Source of the DNA: Gammaproteobacteria bacterium
GTDB lineage: Bacteria > Pseudomonadota > Gammaproteobacteria > JAABTG01
DNA length: 64,000 nt
Direction: 5' to 3'
Assembly: GCA_034522055.1 (NCBI GenBank)
Contig: JAXHLS010000002.1
Span: forward strand, 1,116,001-1,180,000
Shown: positions 37,017 through 45,703 of the stretch, one piece after another
Layout of the letters: each line of letters opens with the position of its first letter
How positions within the stretch are numbered: the first letter of the stretch is position 1
Program-made: the position numbers and the translations under genes
Notes under the pieces: model-generated
What the model saw: only the letters and a program-made list of their open reading frames with translations
What the model was told of the DNA's origin: nothing
Databases searched by the model: none

Positions 37017-37063
37017 TGCGAGCGAACCCCGGCGCTCCCAACAGACCGCCGGGGTCCCGTTCG
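37017..37063. repeat. Imperfect inverted repeat after the YdbL-like gene
   Basis: GCGAGCGAACCCCGGCG pairs with CGCCGGGGTCCCGTTCGC around a 12-base loop. No T-run follows; it may be a terminator-like or REP-like element. Confidence 0.5.
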
Positions 37064-37111
37064 CGCCCGAGGGCGCTCCGGTAACCTGAGGACCGACGAC
37101 ACGGGAGAACC

Positions 37112-39013
37112 ATGGAAGCGGAAATCCGCGAGATTCGCGATCATATGGGCCAGTATCCGCCCTTCGACGGTCTGAAGGACGAACTCCTCGACGAGGCGGC
37201 CGGCGCGGTGGAGATCGCCTATTTCAAGGCCGGCACCGCCATCTCCGAACGGGACCAGCCGGTCGAGGCCCTGTCCTATATCCGCAGCGGTGCGGTGGAG
37301 GTGTACCTCCACAACGGACAGCTCTACAACCGCCTCGGCGAGGGCGATATCTTCGGCCAGTTCGACCTGCTGCGTGACCGCCAGGTGCGCTTTCCGGTCC
37401 AGGCCATCGAAGACACCCTGCTCTATCTGATCCCGAAGCCCGTATTCGACCGCCTGTGCGCCGCAGACGGCAACTTCGCCGATTTCGTGGAGCTGTCCGG
37501 GTCGCGGCTCAAGAGCACGGTGGAGCAGAGCCTGCGCGACAACGACATGATCGCCACCCGGGTGCGCCGGCTCATCTCCCGCCTGCCCGTGATGATCGAG
37601 GAATCCGCTACCGTGCAGGAGGCAGCCCGCCTGATGACGGAGAACGACGTCTCCTCGGTGCTGTTGCTCAAACCCGGCAACGACGAGGACTCGGACCGCG
37701 TGTTCACCGACGGCGAAGGGCGGCAATGGCTGCTCACGGGCATGATCACAGACAAGGACCTGCGCCAGCGCATCATCGCCGAGGGGGCCTCGGCCCAGAC
37801 CCCCCTGGCCACCATCAGCCACGGCAAGCTCATCACCATCCAGTCCGACGAGTCGGTCAACGAGGCCATGTTGACCATGCTGCGCAACAACATCCAGCGC
37901 CTCCCCGTGCTCCATCGCCGCCGTCCCGTGGGGGTGGTGCACCTGTCGGACATCGTACGCTACGAGACCAACAACAGCGTCTATCTGGTCAACAACATCT
38001 TCAACCGCACCTCCGTCAAGGCCCTGGCGCGCCTCACACCGGAGGTGCGGGCCTCCTTCGTGCGCCTGGTGGACGAGGGTGCCTCCTCGCAGATGATCGG
38101 CGGCGCCATGTCGAGCGTGGGCCGCAGCCTGATGCGCCGCCTCGTGGAGTTCGCCGAGGCCGAACTGGGTCCGCCCCCCATCCCCTACTGCATCATGGTG
38201 CACGGCTCCCTCGCCCGTAACGACCAGTCCATCACCACGGATCAGGACAATGCCATGGTGCTCCATGACTCCTTCGATCCGAAGCGCCACGATGACTACT
38301 TCAGGGAGCTGGCCCGGCAGGTAAGCGACGGGCTGGACGCCTGCGGCTACCCCTATTGCAAGGGCGGCGTCATGGCCACCAACGAGCCGTGGCGCCAGCC
38401 CCTCGCCCAATGGAAGCGCTACTTCAGTGACTGGATCGCCAGGCCGGACCCCCAACGGCTGCTGCACAGCTCCATCTTCTTCGACCTGGACGCCGTCCAC
38501 GGCGAGGAGCGCTTCGTGGAGGAGCTGCAGGACCTCATCGCCGCCCGGGCCCAGAACAGCCCCCTGTTCCTCGCGGCCCTGGCGCGCAACGCCCTCGGCC
38601 GCACGCCGCCGCTGGGCCTGTTCCGCACCTTCGTGCTGGAGCAGGACGGGCGACACAACAACACCATCAATATCAAACGCCGCGGCATCGCCCCCATGAA
38701 CGACGTCATCCGGGTCCATGCCCTGGGGGTGGGCTCCCGGGCCCAGAACGGCTTCGAGCGGCTGGAGGACATCAGCGGGGCCGGGGCCCTGCCCGCCGGG
38801 CAGACCGACAAGCTGAGCTACGCCCTGGAGTTCCTGTCCATGGTGCGCATGCGCCACCAGGCGGAGGATATCAAGAAGGACCAGGAACCCGACAACGCCA
38901 TCGAACCCGAACTCGTCTCGGATACCGACCGCCACAATCTCAAGGAGGCCTTCCAGATCCTGAGCAACGCCCAGAAGTTTCTGCGCTTCCGCTACCCCAG
39001 CCCGGGCCGCTGA
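37112..39013 (+). CDS. CNB-CBS-CBS-DUF294 nucleotidyltransferase-like protein
   Basis: The 633-residue protein has four parts in order: a cyclic-nucleotide-binding-like domain (about 20-135), two CBS domains (about 150-290; PVMIEESATVQEAARLM and VNEAMLTMLRNNIQRLPVL), a GlnD-like DUF294 nucleotidyltransferase (about 340-470; HGSLARNDQSITTDQDNAMV with the G-S...D-x-D signature), and DUF294_C. The CNB pocket has FGQ rather than FGE, so ligand binding is doubtful. Such proteins are often encoded next to DEDDh exonucleases, as here. The target of transfer is unknown. Confidence 0.9.
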   Translation: MEAEIREIRDHMGQYPPFDGLKDELLDEAAGAVEIAYFKAGTAISERDQPVEALSYIRSGAVEVYLHNGQLYNRLGEGDIFGQFDLLRDRQVRFPVQAIEDTLLYLIPKPVFDRLCAADGNFADFVELSGSRLKSTVEQSLRDNDMIATRVRRLISRLPVMIEESATVQEAARLMTENDVSSVLLLKPGNDEDSDRVFTDGEGRQWLLTGMITDKDLRQRIIAEGASAQTPLATISHGKLITIQSDESVNEAMLTMLRNNIQRLPVLHRRRPVGVVHLSDIVRYETNNSVYLVNNIFNRTSVKALARLTPEVRASFVRLVDEGASSQMIGGAMSSVGRSLMRRLVEFAEAELGPPPIPYCIMVHGSLARNDQSITTDQDNAMVLHDSFDPKRHDDYFRELARQVSDGLDACGYPYCKGGVMATNEPWRQPLAQWKRYFSDWIARPDPQRLLHSSIFFDLDAVHGEERFVEELQDLIAARAQNSPLFLAALARNALGRTPPLGLFRTFVLEQDGRHNNTINIKRRGIAPMNDVIRVHALGVGSRAQNGFERLEDISGAGALPAGQTDKLSYALEFLSMVRMRHQAEDIKKDQEPDNAIEPELVSDTDRHNLKEAFQILSNAQKFLRFRYPSPGR

Positions 39014-39017
39014 CGCG

Positions 39018-39740
39018 GTGGCCCCGGGCAAACAGGAGCAGGCCGAGGCACCTGGCTGGCCCGAGTATTTCGCCAGGCAGGCCGAGGCCTGCAGGACCCC
39101 GGCCCTGAAGCACTTCTACGAGACGGGGTTGCCCGGGGAGCAGCGGCCCATCGAGGACATCCCGTTGATGGCCCTGGATTTCGAGACCACGGGCCTGGAC
39201 CCCCGGGAGCATGCCATCGTCAGCATCGGCATGGTGCCCTTCGACCTGCGCGTCATCCGCCCGTCGGCGGGCCGTTACTGGGTCGTCAAGCCCCCCCGCC
39301 CCCTGCGGGAGGAGTCCATCGCCTTCCATCGCATCACCCATTCGGAGGTGGAACACGCACCACCCATCGCCGCGATACTGGACGAAGTGCTGGCCGAACT
39401 CGCCGGGCGCCTGGCGGTGGTCCACTACCGCAACATCGAACGGCCGTTCCTCGATGCCGCCGTCCTGGCCACCCGCGGTGAACCCTGCCTGTTTCCCCTC
39501 ATCGACACCATGGCCCTGGAGGCACGCTGGGAACGCCAGGGCCGCCTGCAGGGCTTCAAGCGCCTCTTCGGCATCGAGCCCTCCTCCATCCGCCTGGCCG
39601 ACAGCCGCGGCCGCTACGGCCTGCCCCACTATTCCTCCCATCACGCCAAGGTAGATGCCATGGCCACGGCGGAGCTGTTCCAGGCCCAGGTGGCCCGGCA
39701 CTTCTCGCCGGACACGCCGGTGTCCGAACTCTGGATCTAG
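39018..39740 (+). CDS. DnaQ-like 3'-5' exonuclease (DEDDh)
   Basis: The 240-residue protein starts at a GTG four bases after the preceding stop. It has exonuclease motif I LDFETTGLDP, motif II around VVHYRNIERPFLDAA and motif III HHAKVDAMATAEL, giving the DEDDh set. The N-terminal 45 residues (WPEYFARQAEACRTPALKHF) recur in this subfamily. It degrades nucleic acid 3' ends. The tight coupling to the CNB-CBS-DUF294 gene suggests a joint role. Confidence 0.9.
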   Translation: MAPGKQEQAEAPGWPEYFARQAEACRTPALKHFYETGLPGEQRPIEDIPLMALDFETTGLDPREHAIVSIGMVPFDLRVIRPSAGRYWVVKPPRPLREESIAFHRITHSEVEHAPPIAAILDEVLAELAGRLAVVHYRNIERPFLDAAVLATRGEPCLFPLIDTMALEARWERQGRLQGFKRLFGIEPSSIRLADSRGRYGLPHYSSHHAKVDAMATAELFQAQVARHFSPDTPVSELWI

Positions 39741-39799
39741 ACGAGAAGCCCTCGGTCCGCCGAGGCCGTCGTCGCGCAGGTCGACCCGTCATCGGCGCA

Positions 39800-39819
39800 G
39801 ATAGTTGCGTTGGTCCGAC
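39800..39819 (+). repeat. 20-bp direct repeat, left boundary of the accessory island
   Basis: GATAGTTGCGTTGGTCCGAC recurs exactly at 45451-45470 in the same orientation, both times preceded by CGCA(A). Everything between is accessory DNA. No integrase gene was seen. Confidence 0.75.
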
Positions 39820-39841
39820 GTGTCATCTTTGCGACATGATT

Positions 39842-39916
39842 CATGTACGCTTTTATTGCGTACATATTGCTGACCGCCCCGTCTTGGCGTACAATTTCAA
39901 TGCGTACAACTAGGAG
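39842..39916. promoter_or_regulatory. GCGTACA repeat operator of the tacAT-like pair
   Basis: Three GCGTACA words and one inverted TGTACGC lie in 75 bp before the antitoxin start. This fits a ribbon-helix-helix autorepressor binding in tandem. The AGGAGG ribosome binding site follows. Confidence 0.6.
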
Positions 39917-39925
39917 GACTCAACC

Positions 39926-40725
<800 letters not shown>

Positions 40726-40761
40726 ATAAATTTGTAAACGATACGCGAAAAGAGAATTGTC

Positions 40762-40960
40762 ATGACCGCTGTAGCGTTCAAAGAAGCCTGCCACAGCTTC
40801 GCCCAAGCTGCGGCGCCCTACCTTCCGATCCGGGACGACGCACACTACGAAGAGGCGCTGGAGCTGATCGAAAGCCTGCTGGAGGAAGCGGAAGACTCCG
40901 CCGATAACCCGATCAATGCCGTCATCGACTTGCTCGGCCACGCCATCGAAACCTATGAGA
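40762..40960 (+). pseudogene. HigA-like antitoxin N-terminal fragment
   Basis: About 66 residues (FKEACHSFAQAAAPYLPIRD, YEEALELIESLLEEAEDSAD, INAVIDLLGHAIETYE) match the N-terminal part of HigA-type antitoxins. The DNA-binding half is gone: from about 40960 the sequence is the tail of a different gene on the other strand. No HigB toxin lies upstream. It looks like a rearranged remnant. Confidence 0.65.
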
Positions 40961-40980
40961 CACCCAGGAAGGCCGCACTA

Positions 40981-41229
40981 TTATTGCCCGCTCTCGTCCT
41001 TTTCGACCTCATCAAAAATGCTGTCAATGGTTCTGGTGGAAAGCTCGCGCTTCTTCGCGGCTGCGATGCGGGGCTCCAGAAACGTTTCCAGCTCTTGCAG
41101 GGCTTTTTGCTCTTCATGATTCGGCAGAGAGCGCTCAAGCACATAGTCCTTGATGGACTGGCCTTGCAAGGCTGCAGCGGCCTTCAGGCGCTGATGTTGT
41201 TCCGGGGTAACTTCTATGGAGAGACGCAT
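40981..41229 (-). CDS. ParD-like ribbon-helix-helix antitoxin, orphan
   Basis: The ATG at 41229 gives 82 residues starting MRLSIEVTPEQHQRLKAAAA and QGQSIKDYVLERSL, an RHH antitoxin fold, followed by an acidic/basic helical tail. The toxin gene expected downstream (below 40981) is absent: there the HigA remnant begins. Thus the toxin was deleted. Confidence 0.75.
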   Translation of the reverse strand: MRLSIEVTPEQHQRLKAAAALQGQSIKDYVLERSLPNHEEQKALQELETFLEPRIAAAKKRELSTRTIDSIFDEVEKDESGQ

Positions 41230-41280
41230 GGGGAGTTCCTCGGTATCTCGGAGGTTTTCCTCAATGATAGGCTTACAACA

Positions 41281-41307
41281 ACAAATGTTCAATAGTGCAC
41301 AAATGTT
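41281..41307. promoter_or_regulatory. Operator-like ACAAATGTT repeats before the orphan antitoxin
   Basis: Two ACAAATGTT words 18 bp apart, with flanking CAAC/GTTG, lie about 50 bp upstream of the ParD-like start. They are likely binding sites for the RHH protein. Confidence 0.45.
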
Positions 41308-41387
41308 GTGATTTCTCCCCAAGTCTGTGTTGGCTCATAAGCTATTTCAGCTGGACGGGACGAGCTTGACCCAGGAGATTAACGGGG

Positions 41388-41645
41388 TATCAACAGCGGC
41401 TGATTGATTCACGCGGCAACGATCTCGAACCCGAAGGCTACGTGATGTTCTACATACTGGACGATACAACGTCGGGCGATGGGCAGCGGCGCGAATACCG
41501 TGCGCAGTTCATCGCCGGCAGGCTCAGGCATATCGTTCGAGTCGCCAACGGCGATCCCGGTGATCGCTACTACGGCCTGGCTTCGTTTCGATGGTACAAC
41601 TCGCCGAGCTTCATGTTCGGCGATCAGGACGCCGAGGATGTATAG
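41388..41645 (+). CDS. Hypothetical protein fragment
   Basis: An open frame that ends at 41645 encodes VMFYILDDTTSGDGQRREYR and ANGDPGDRYYGLASFRWYN. The frame is open above the possible GTG at 41442 and has no clear start, so it is probably the C-terminal end of a broken gene. I do not recognise the family. Confidence 0.35.
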   Translation, partial: YQQRLIDSRGNDLEPEGYVMFYILDDTTSGDGQRREYRAQFIAGRLRHIVRVANGDPGDRYYGLASFRWYNSPSFMFGDQDAEDV

Positions 41646-41733
41646 CCCCGAGCTCGGATCGGGGCTGCGAACCCCGTTTCCGAGCGCGTCAGGAAGGCGG
41701 CCGGCAAACCGCGCGGGCTTGATGCTCCAGCAT

Positions 41734-41754
41734 TCTGATAATATGATAATCAGA
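41734..41754. promoter_or_regulatory. Palindromic operator of the first phd/vapC-like pair
   Basis: TCTGATAATATGATAATCAGA is a near-perfect palindrome 25 bp before the antitoxin start and is the likely site of autoregulation. Confidence 0.6.
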
Positions 41755-41779
41755 TACGACACAACGTGGAGAGCAGCGC

Positions 41780-42046
41780 ATGGAGTCGATTACCGCGACC
41801 AAAGCAGCGCGTCATTTCTCTGACCTGCTCAACCGTGTTGCATACCGCCACGAATCGTTGGAGATCAGACGCGGCGGTCGCGCGGTGGCCAGGCTTGTTC
41901 CGGCCGAACCCAAAGCCGGAATCAAACTCAAGGACTTGAACAAGCTGTTGGCGCAGTTACCCGGGCTGGCCGACGATGCGGCGGCATTCGCCGCAGATGT
42001 CAAAACCGCTGAACCGGAGCCCGAGGACGATGCGTGGGAATCGTAG
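41780..42046 (+). CDS. Phd/YefM-type antitoxin
   Basis: The 88-residue protein (MESITATKAARHFSDLLNRV, then EIRRGGRAVARLVPAEPKAG) has the Phd/YefM fold with an acidic C-terminal tail that should bind the toxin. It overlaps the PIN-domain gene by 13 bp. Confidence 0.88.
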   Translation: MESITATKAARHFSDLLNRVAYRHESLEIRRGGRAVARLVPAEPKAGIKLKDLNKLLAQLPGLADDAAAFAADVKTAEPEPEDDAWES

Positions 42047-42441
42047 TCGATACCAGCGTATTCATTGCATTCGAACGCAATGCCCAGGCAGTCGACTTGG
42101 GCGGGTTGCCGACGGACGAAGACCTGTTCATCAGCGCCATTACCGCCTCGGAACTGCTGGTCGGCGTACACCGGGCGGACTCGCCTGCTCGTCGCAACCG
42201 ACGACTGGCTTACGTAGAGGCAATTCTGGCTGACTTCCCTATATTGCCACTGGATGGCGAAGCCGCACGCATTCATGCCCAATTGCAGGCGGCGCAACTG
42301 GACGCGGGGCTGCGCAGCGGCGCACACGATCTGCTGATTGCGGCCACCGCGCTCGCCCACGGCTTTGCCGTCATGACCTGTGATGTCGATGACTTCCGGC
42401 GCGTGCCTGGACTGACGGTATATCCGATGCATCCGGATTGA
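42034..42441 (+). CDS. vapC: VapC-type PIN-domain RNase toxin
   Basis: The 135-residue protein starts at GTG 42034 with GIVVDTSVFIAFER (catalytic Asp6), has SAITASELLVGVHRAD and the third acidic cluster in RSGAHDLLIAATAL and TCDVDDFRRV. PIN toxins cleave RNA, often initiator tRNA or rRNA. It pairs with the overlapping Phd-like antitoxin. Confidence 0.9.
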   Translation: MGIVVDTSVFIAFERNAQAVDLGGLPTDEDLFISAITASELLVGVHRADSPARRNRRLAYVEAILADFPILPLDGEAARIHAQLQAAQLDAGLRSGAHDLLIAATALAHGFAVMTCDVDDFRRVPGLTVYPMHPD

Positions 42442-42529
42442 GTCTGCGGCCATTGGAGCGCGGCGCAAGTTTCGGTGTCCTCGCTGGACGCCCGGCCGGG
42501 ACTTTCCACAGCATCCAGATCCTGCCGTT

Positions 42530-43050
42530 AACATTAGAATCTGCACGCTTTGCGGCACCCCGTTTTGCAGGATCAGCGCGGTGCGGCCGCGTAGCGCATT
42601 AAAGCCTTCCTGCCTGGTCCCCGTCGCGCCCCGAAAACCCGGCATAGCCTGCTGCAGCATACGCTGAATATCGCGGGTAACCTGGCGCTGCTGGTCGAGT
42701 GATTCACTGTCGATAACGGTGACTGAGCCGGGAATGGTGGAGACCGAGCGCTCGACCCGGCTCGCCGTCACTTGGACCGGCCCCATCCGCAGCGGCCCGT
42801 CGTCCTCCTGCGCCCTCGCCCCAGCCAGCGTCACCGTATCGGTGTCGGAGAAGCGATAGGCCGGCCCGGTACCGGCGAGGATGCGCCGCAGGCCCTCCTC
42901 GACCGTGTACTCGCCCGTGAGCCCGGGGCTCTCCTTGCCGGCGGTGAGCGCGCCCCCGGTGGCCAGCACGAGGCCGATGCGGCTGGCGTCGTGTGTGCGC
43001 AAGATGATGATCGCCGGTCGCGGCGCTTGCACGGCCATGACGCCGTTGCC
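42530..43050 (-). pseudogene. TonB-dependent receptor fragment (STN plus plug domain)
   Basis: The fragment has an STN domain (LTGEYTVEEGLRRILAGTGP, AYRFSDTDTVTLAG) and the first part of a plug (MGPVQVTASRVERSVSTIPG, MLQQAMPGFRGATGTRQEGF). The protein then runs into unrelated sequence near 42530, and no barrel or signal peptide is present. STN-containing receptors (FpvA/FecA type) normally signal to an anti-sigma factor. This copy is truncated at both ends. Confidence 0.8.
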
Positions 43051-43106
43051 GTAGTTGGTCAACTCAGATACCATTTGGTCAATATCCCATCGAGGTATTG
43101 TCATCC

Positions 43107-43343
43107 ATGCTCGTGAATATCTATGAAGCCAAGACCCAGCTCTCCGCGCTGCTGGAGCGTGCGCAGGCCGGAGAAGACATCGTCATCGCCCGCGCCGGCA
43201 AACCCATTGCCCGGTTGACCCCCATCGCAGGGGCCAACGCGTCCCGCAGCGGCGTGCGCTTCGGCGGCATCCGGCCGGCGCAACTGAAGCTGGCCGACGA
43301 CTTCCACGCCCCGCTGACCGACGACGACCTGCTGGCTTCTTGA
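43107..43343 (+). CDS. Phd/YefM-type antitoxin, second pair
   Basis: The 78-residue protein (MLVNIYEAKTQLSALLERAQ, then EDIVIARAGKPIARLTPIAG) is a typical Phd/VapB-like antitoxin. The ATG at 43107 was chosen over a TTG at 43098. Its stop overlaps the start of the toxin gene. Confidence 0.9.
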   Translation: MLVNIYEAKTQLSALLERAQAGEDIVIARAGKPIARLTPIAGANASRSGVRFGGIRPAQLKLADDFHAPLTDDDLLAS

Positions 43344-43747
43344 AGCTGCTGCTGGACACGCACTGCCTGATCTGGGTGCTCACCGACGCGCCGGCATTGG
43401 ACGCCCGTGCCCGCAGGCTCATCGCCGATGCCGACGGCGTGTGGTTCTCGGAAGCCTCCATCTGGGAGCTGGGTCTGAAATGGCGCAAGGGCAAGATCGC
43501 CCTCGCCCCCCGCAAGCTCGCCGACCAAGCCCTTGCCAACGGCCTGCGACCGCTGGCGATTTATCTGGAAGCGTTGCTCAAGTCCAGCGAATTGCGCCAG
43601 ACCCACGGTGATCCGTTTGACCGGCTGCTCTATGCCCAGGCGCTGCACGGCGGCTACCGGCTGCTTAGCATTGACCGGACACTGGCGGATTTCGGCGCCA
43701 CGGTGATCAACCCATCTCGGTCTGGTGGAACGCAGGGCAAAGCCTAG
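43340..43747 (+). CDS. vapC: PIN-domain toxin, second pair
   Basis: The 135-residue protein starts at a TTG (MKLLLDTHCLIWVLTDAPAL; Asp6), has ASIWELGLKWRKGKI and a DPFDRLLYAQAL acidic cluster. This belongs to the PIN subgroup with a Leu-Leu-Leu-Asp-Thr-His start, always with Phd-like antitoxins. It ends about 100 bp before the second IS110 copy. Confidence 0.9.
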   Translation: MKLLLDTHCLIWVLTDAPALDARARRLIADADGVWFSEASIWELGLKWRKGKIALAPRKLADQALANGLRPLAIYLEALLKSSELRQTHGDPFDRLLYAQALHGGYRLLSIDRTLADFGATVINPSRSGGTQGKA

Positions 43748-43948
43748 CTTGGGTTCGGGCTTTGGCTTCAACCCGGCCTGCCGTTGGAAGATTGAGTGGC
43801 GGCCACCGAGACGTGAATCCCCGCAAGGCCGGCCGGGGCACTGAGCCCTTTAACGTGAAAGAACCCGGCCTTTTGGGTCGAGCGCGATTCTGGCGTGACG
43901 CATGCCGGGCGCAAGGAACGTTGGCGGGTTGTCAGTCTACAGAACGAC

Positions 43949-45165
43949 TCAGGCAGCGATGTAGCCGTGTTTGGCCAGCATCTTCAGCCAGCGAGGCGCG
44001 TTGCGGCCGACCATCAGTGCTTCGTAATCGACGGTGCGATCCTGATAGGGTGTCATGTTGGTGAGCATGGCATAGACGATACGCAGCATCTTGTGGGCCA
44101 GGGCGATGATGGAGCGCTTGTGTCCCTTACGTATGGACAGGGCGGAGAACTTGTCCTTGAGGGCGCAGCGGGTTCGTGAGGCGGCCTGGGCGAACTCGCA
44201 CAACAGGCGTCGCACCCAAGCATTGCCCTTGCGCGTGCGTCCGCGCTTGCGTTTGCCGGCACTCTCGTTATTGCCGGGACAGATCCCGACCCAGGAAGCC
44301 AGGCGTTCGGCGCTGCCGAAGCTGTCCATGTCGGTGCCGATTTCCACCAGCAGCATGGCGGCGCCCATGCGGTCGATGCCGGGAACGGTTTCCAGCAGGC
44401 TCATCTGCGCCTCCCAGGGGGCAAGGCCATCGAGCAGTTCCTGTGCGAGCGGGCCATCGTGGCTTCCAGGTACTCGATATGCGCCATGATCTCGTTGAGC
44501 ACGAAGCGGTGCTTTGCGCTGAGTTCTTCCGGTTGCAGGGCTTCGAACAGATCCTCACGGCTGGCCCGCAGGCGTCCGGCGCGATCGAGGATGGCATCGA
44601 TGGGCGCATCGGCCAGCAGGGCCTTGACCATGGCCCGTGCAGCCTGCCCATGCAGATCGGAGACCAGCACATTCAGGCGGATCCCGGCATCGGCCAGCAC
44701 CTTGTGTAGCCGGTTCTTCTCCGCGGCCAGCATTCCACCCAACTTCTGGTGCTGCCGGGAGATCAGGCGCAGGTGACGGATGTCGGCCGGAGGAATGAAC
44801 GAGGCCCGCACCAGGCCCGCCCGCGCCAGCGTAGCCAGCCACTGGGCATCGGAGATGTCCGTCTTGCGGCCGGGCACGTTCTTGACATGACGGGCATTGA
44901 CCACCCAGGCCGCGATGCCTACTCGCTCCAATGCCGCATAGGGGCTCTTCCAGTAAATCCCCGTGCTTTCCATGACAACGATGTCCGGGGCGAACCCGTG
45001 TGCCCACTCTGCCAGTGCCCGACGCTCCCGCTTGAAGCCACCAAACTCGCGTTGTTCCACTGCCACACTGCCATCGGCTTGCTCGGTGCAGGCGCGCAGG
45101 CCGTGATCTTGTTCTGGTGCACATCCAGACCGATGACCCGCTGGTGAATGCGGGGTGATGTCCAT
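43949..45165 (-). pseudogene. IS110 family transposase, frameshifted
   Basis: Relative to copy 1 this gene has insertions in its first 30 codons, which destroy the first catalytic Asp (GLDVHQ is not read). It also lacks one T at about 44447, which produces an early stop (GRRR) after roughly 255 residues. The rest continues from MSLLETVPGIDRMG to the end. The central region that is scrambled in copy 1 is intact here (LISRQHQKLGGMLAAEKNRL), so the two copies together give a full sequence. Confidence 0.88.
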
Positions 45166-45440
45166 GCTGACCTCCTGAGGCTGACGCACTATCATTGATG
45201 ATGTGCTGTCGCCGAGGGCGCCGCCATTCAACGGCCTGTCGGAAACCGACGGCTCTTTTTAACGTGCGCTGTCCATGACCGGTTCAGGCCATGCCAAGCA
45301 ATCTGGGGTACGAGTGAATGGTGGCGGGTCGAGTTAACTTGCGCGGTCTAGCGCCATCAAAAAGTATCGCGACCTCTGCCCACGGCGACGGCACCCCTAT
45401 TATCTTTCATTATCGGGGGTGCCTCACAGATGCATGAGAG
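45166..45440 (-). ncRNA. Candidate IS110 bridge RNA region, copy 2
   Basis: This is the same non-coding left end as in copy 1, with only a few base changes. The conservation of this untranslated segment supports an RNA role. Limits are not determined. Confidence 0.45.
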
Positions 45441-45450
45441 CTTAACGCAA

Positions 45451-45470
45451 GATAGTTGCGTTGGTCCGAC
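45451..45470 (+). repeat. 20-bp direct repeat, right boundary of the accessory island
   Basis: This is an exact copy of the repeat at 39800-39819. Confidence 0.75.
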
Positions 45471-45630
45471 CCGTGGTTTGTTCCGTGGTTTGCCCGTTCG
45501 AGCGTTAGTTCACCCTTTGACCACCGACTGACGTCCCTGATGGCATCGAGCCGGTGCGCGCCCTGGACCGGCATCGCGGGGACATCGACATGCTGTTATA
45601 ACCGACCGCCCGGACCCTACGAACCACAGA

Positions 45631-45656
45631 AGAGGGCGGCCGCAGCCGCCCTCTTC
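45631..45656. terminator. Hairpin between the island and the BCCT gene
   Basis: AGAGGGCGGC and GCCGCCCTCT form a strong stem around a short loop, about 50 bp past the end of the minus-strand BCCT gene. A second hairpin (GGCAGGCCTTACGGCCTGCC) follows at about 45667. They probably end transcription of the BCCT gene. Confidence 0.55.
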
Positions 45657-45703
45657 AGCCGCTCTCGGCAGGCCTTACGGCCTGCCGGGGCGGGGCTCGC
45701 TCA

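Larger units (their letters stand above)
43851..45440 (-). mobile_element. IS110-family insertion sequence, copy 2 (inverted)
   Basis: This is the inverted, nearly identical counterpart of the element at 15816-17452. Its left end is at about 45440 (single unit of CTCTCATGCATCTG), its right end at about 43851 (TTCACGTTAA). It lies at the right edge of the accessory island, 11 bp from the 20-bp direct repeat. Confidence 0.85.
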
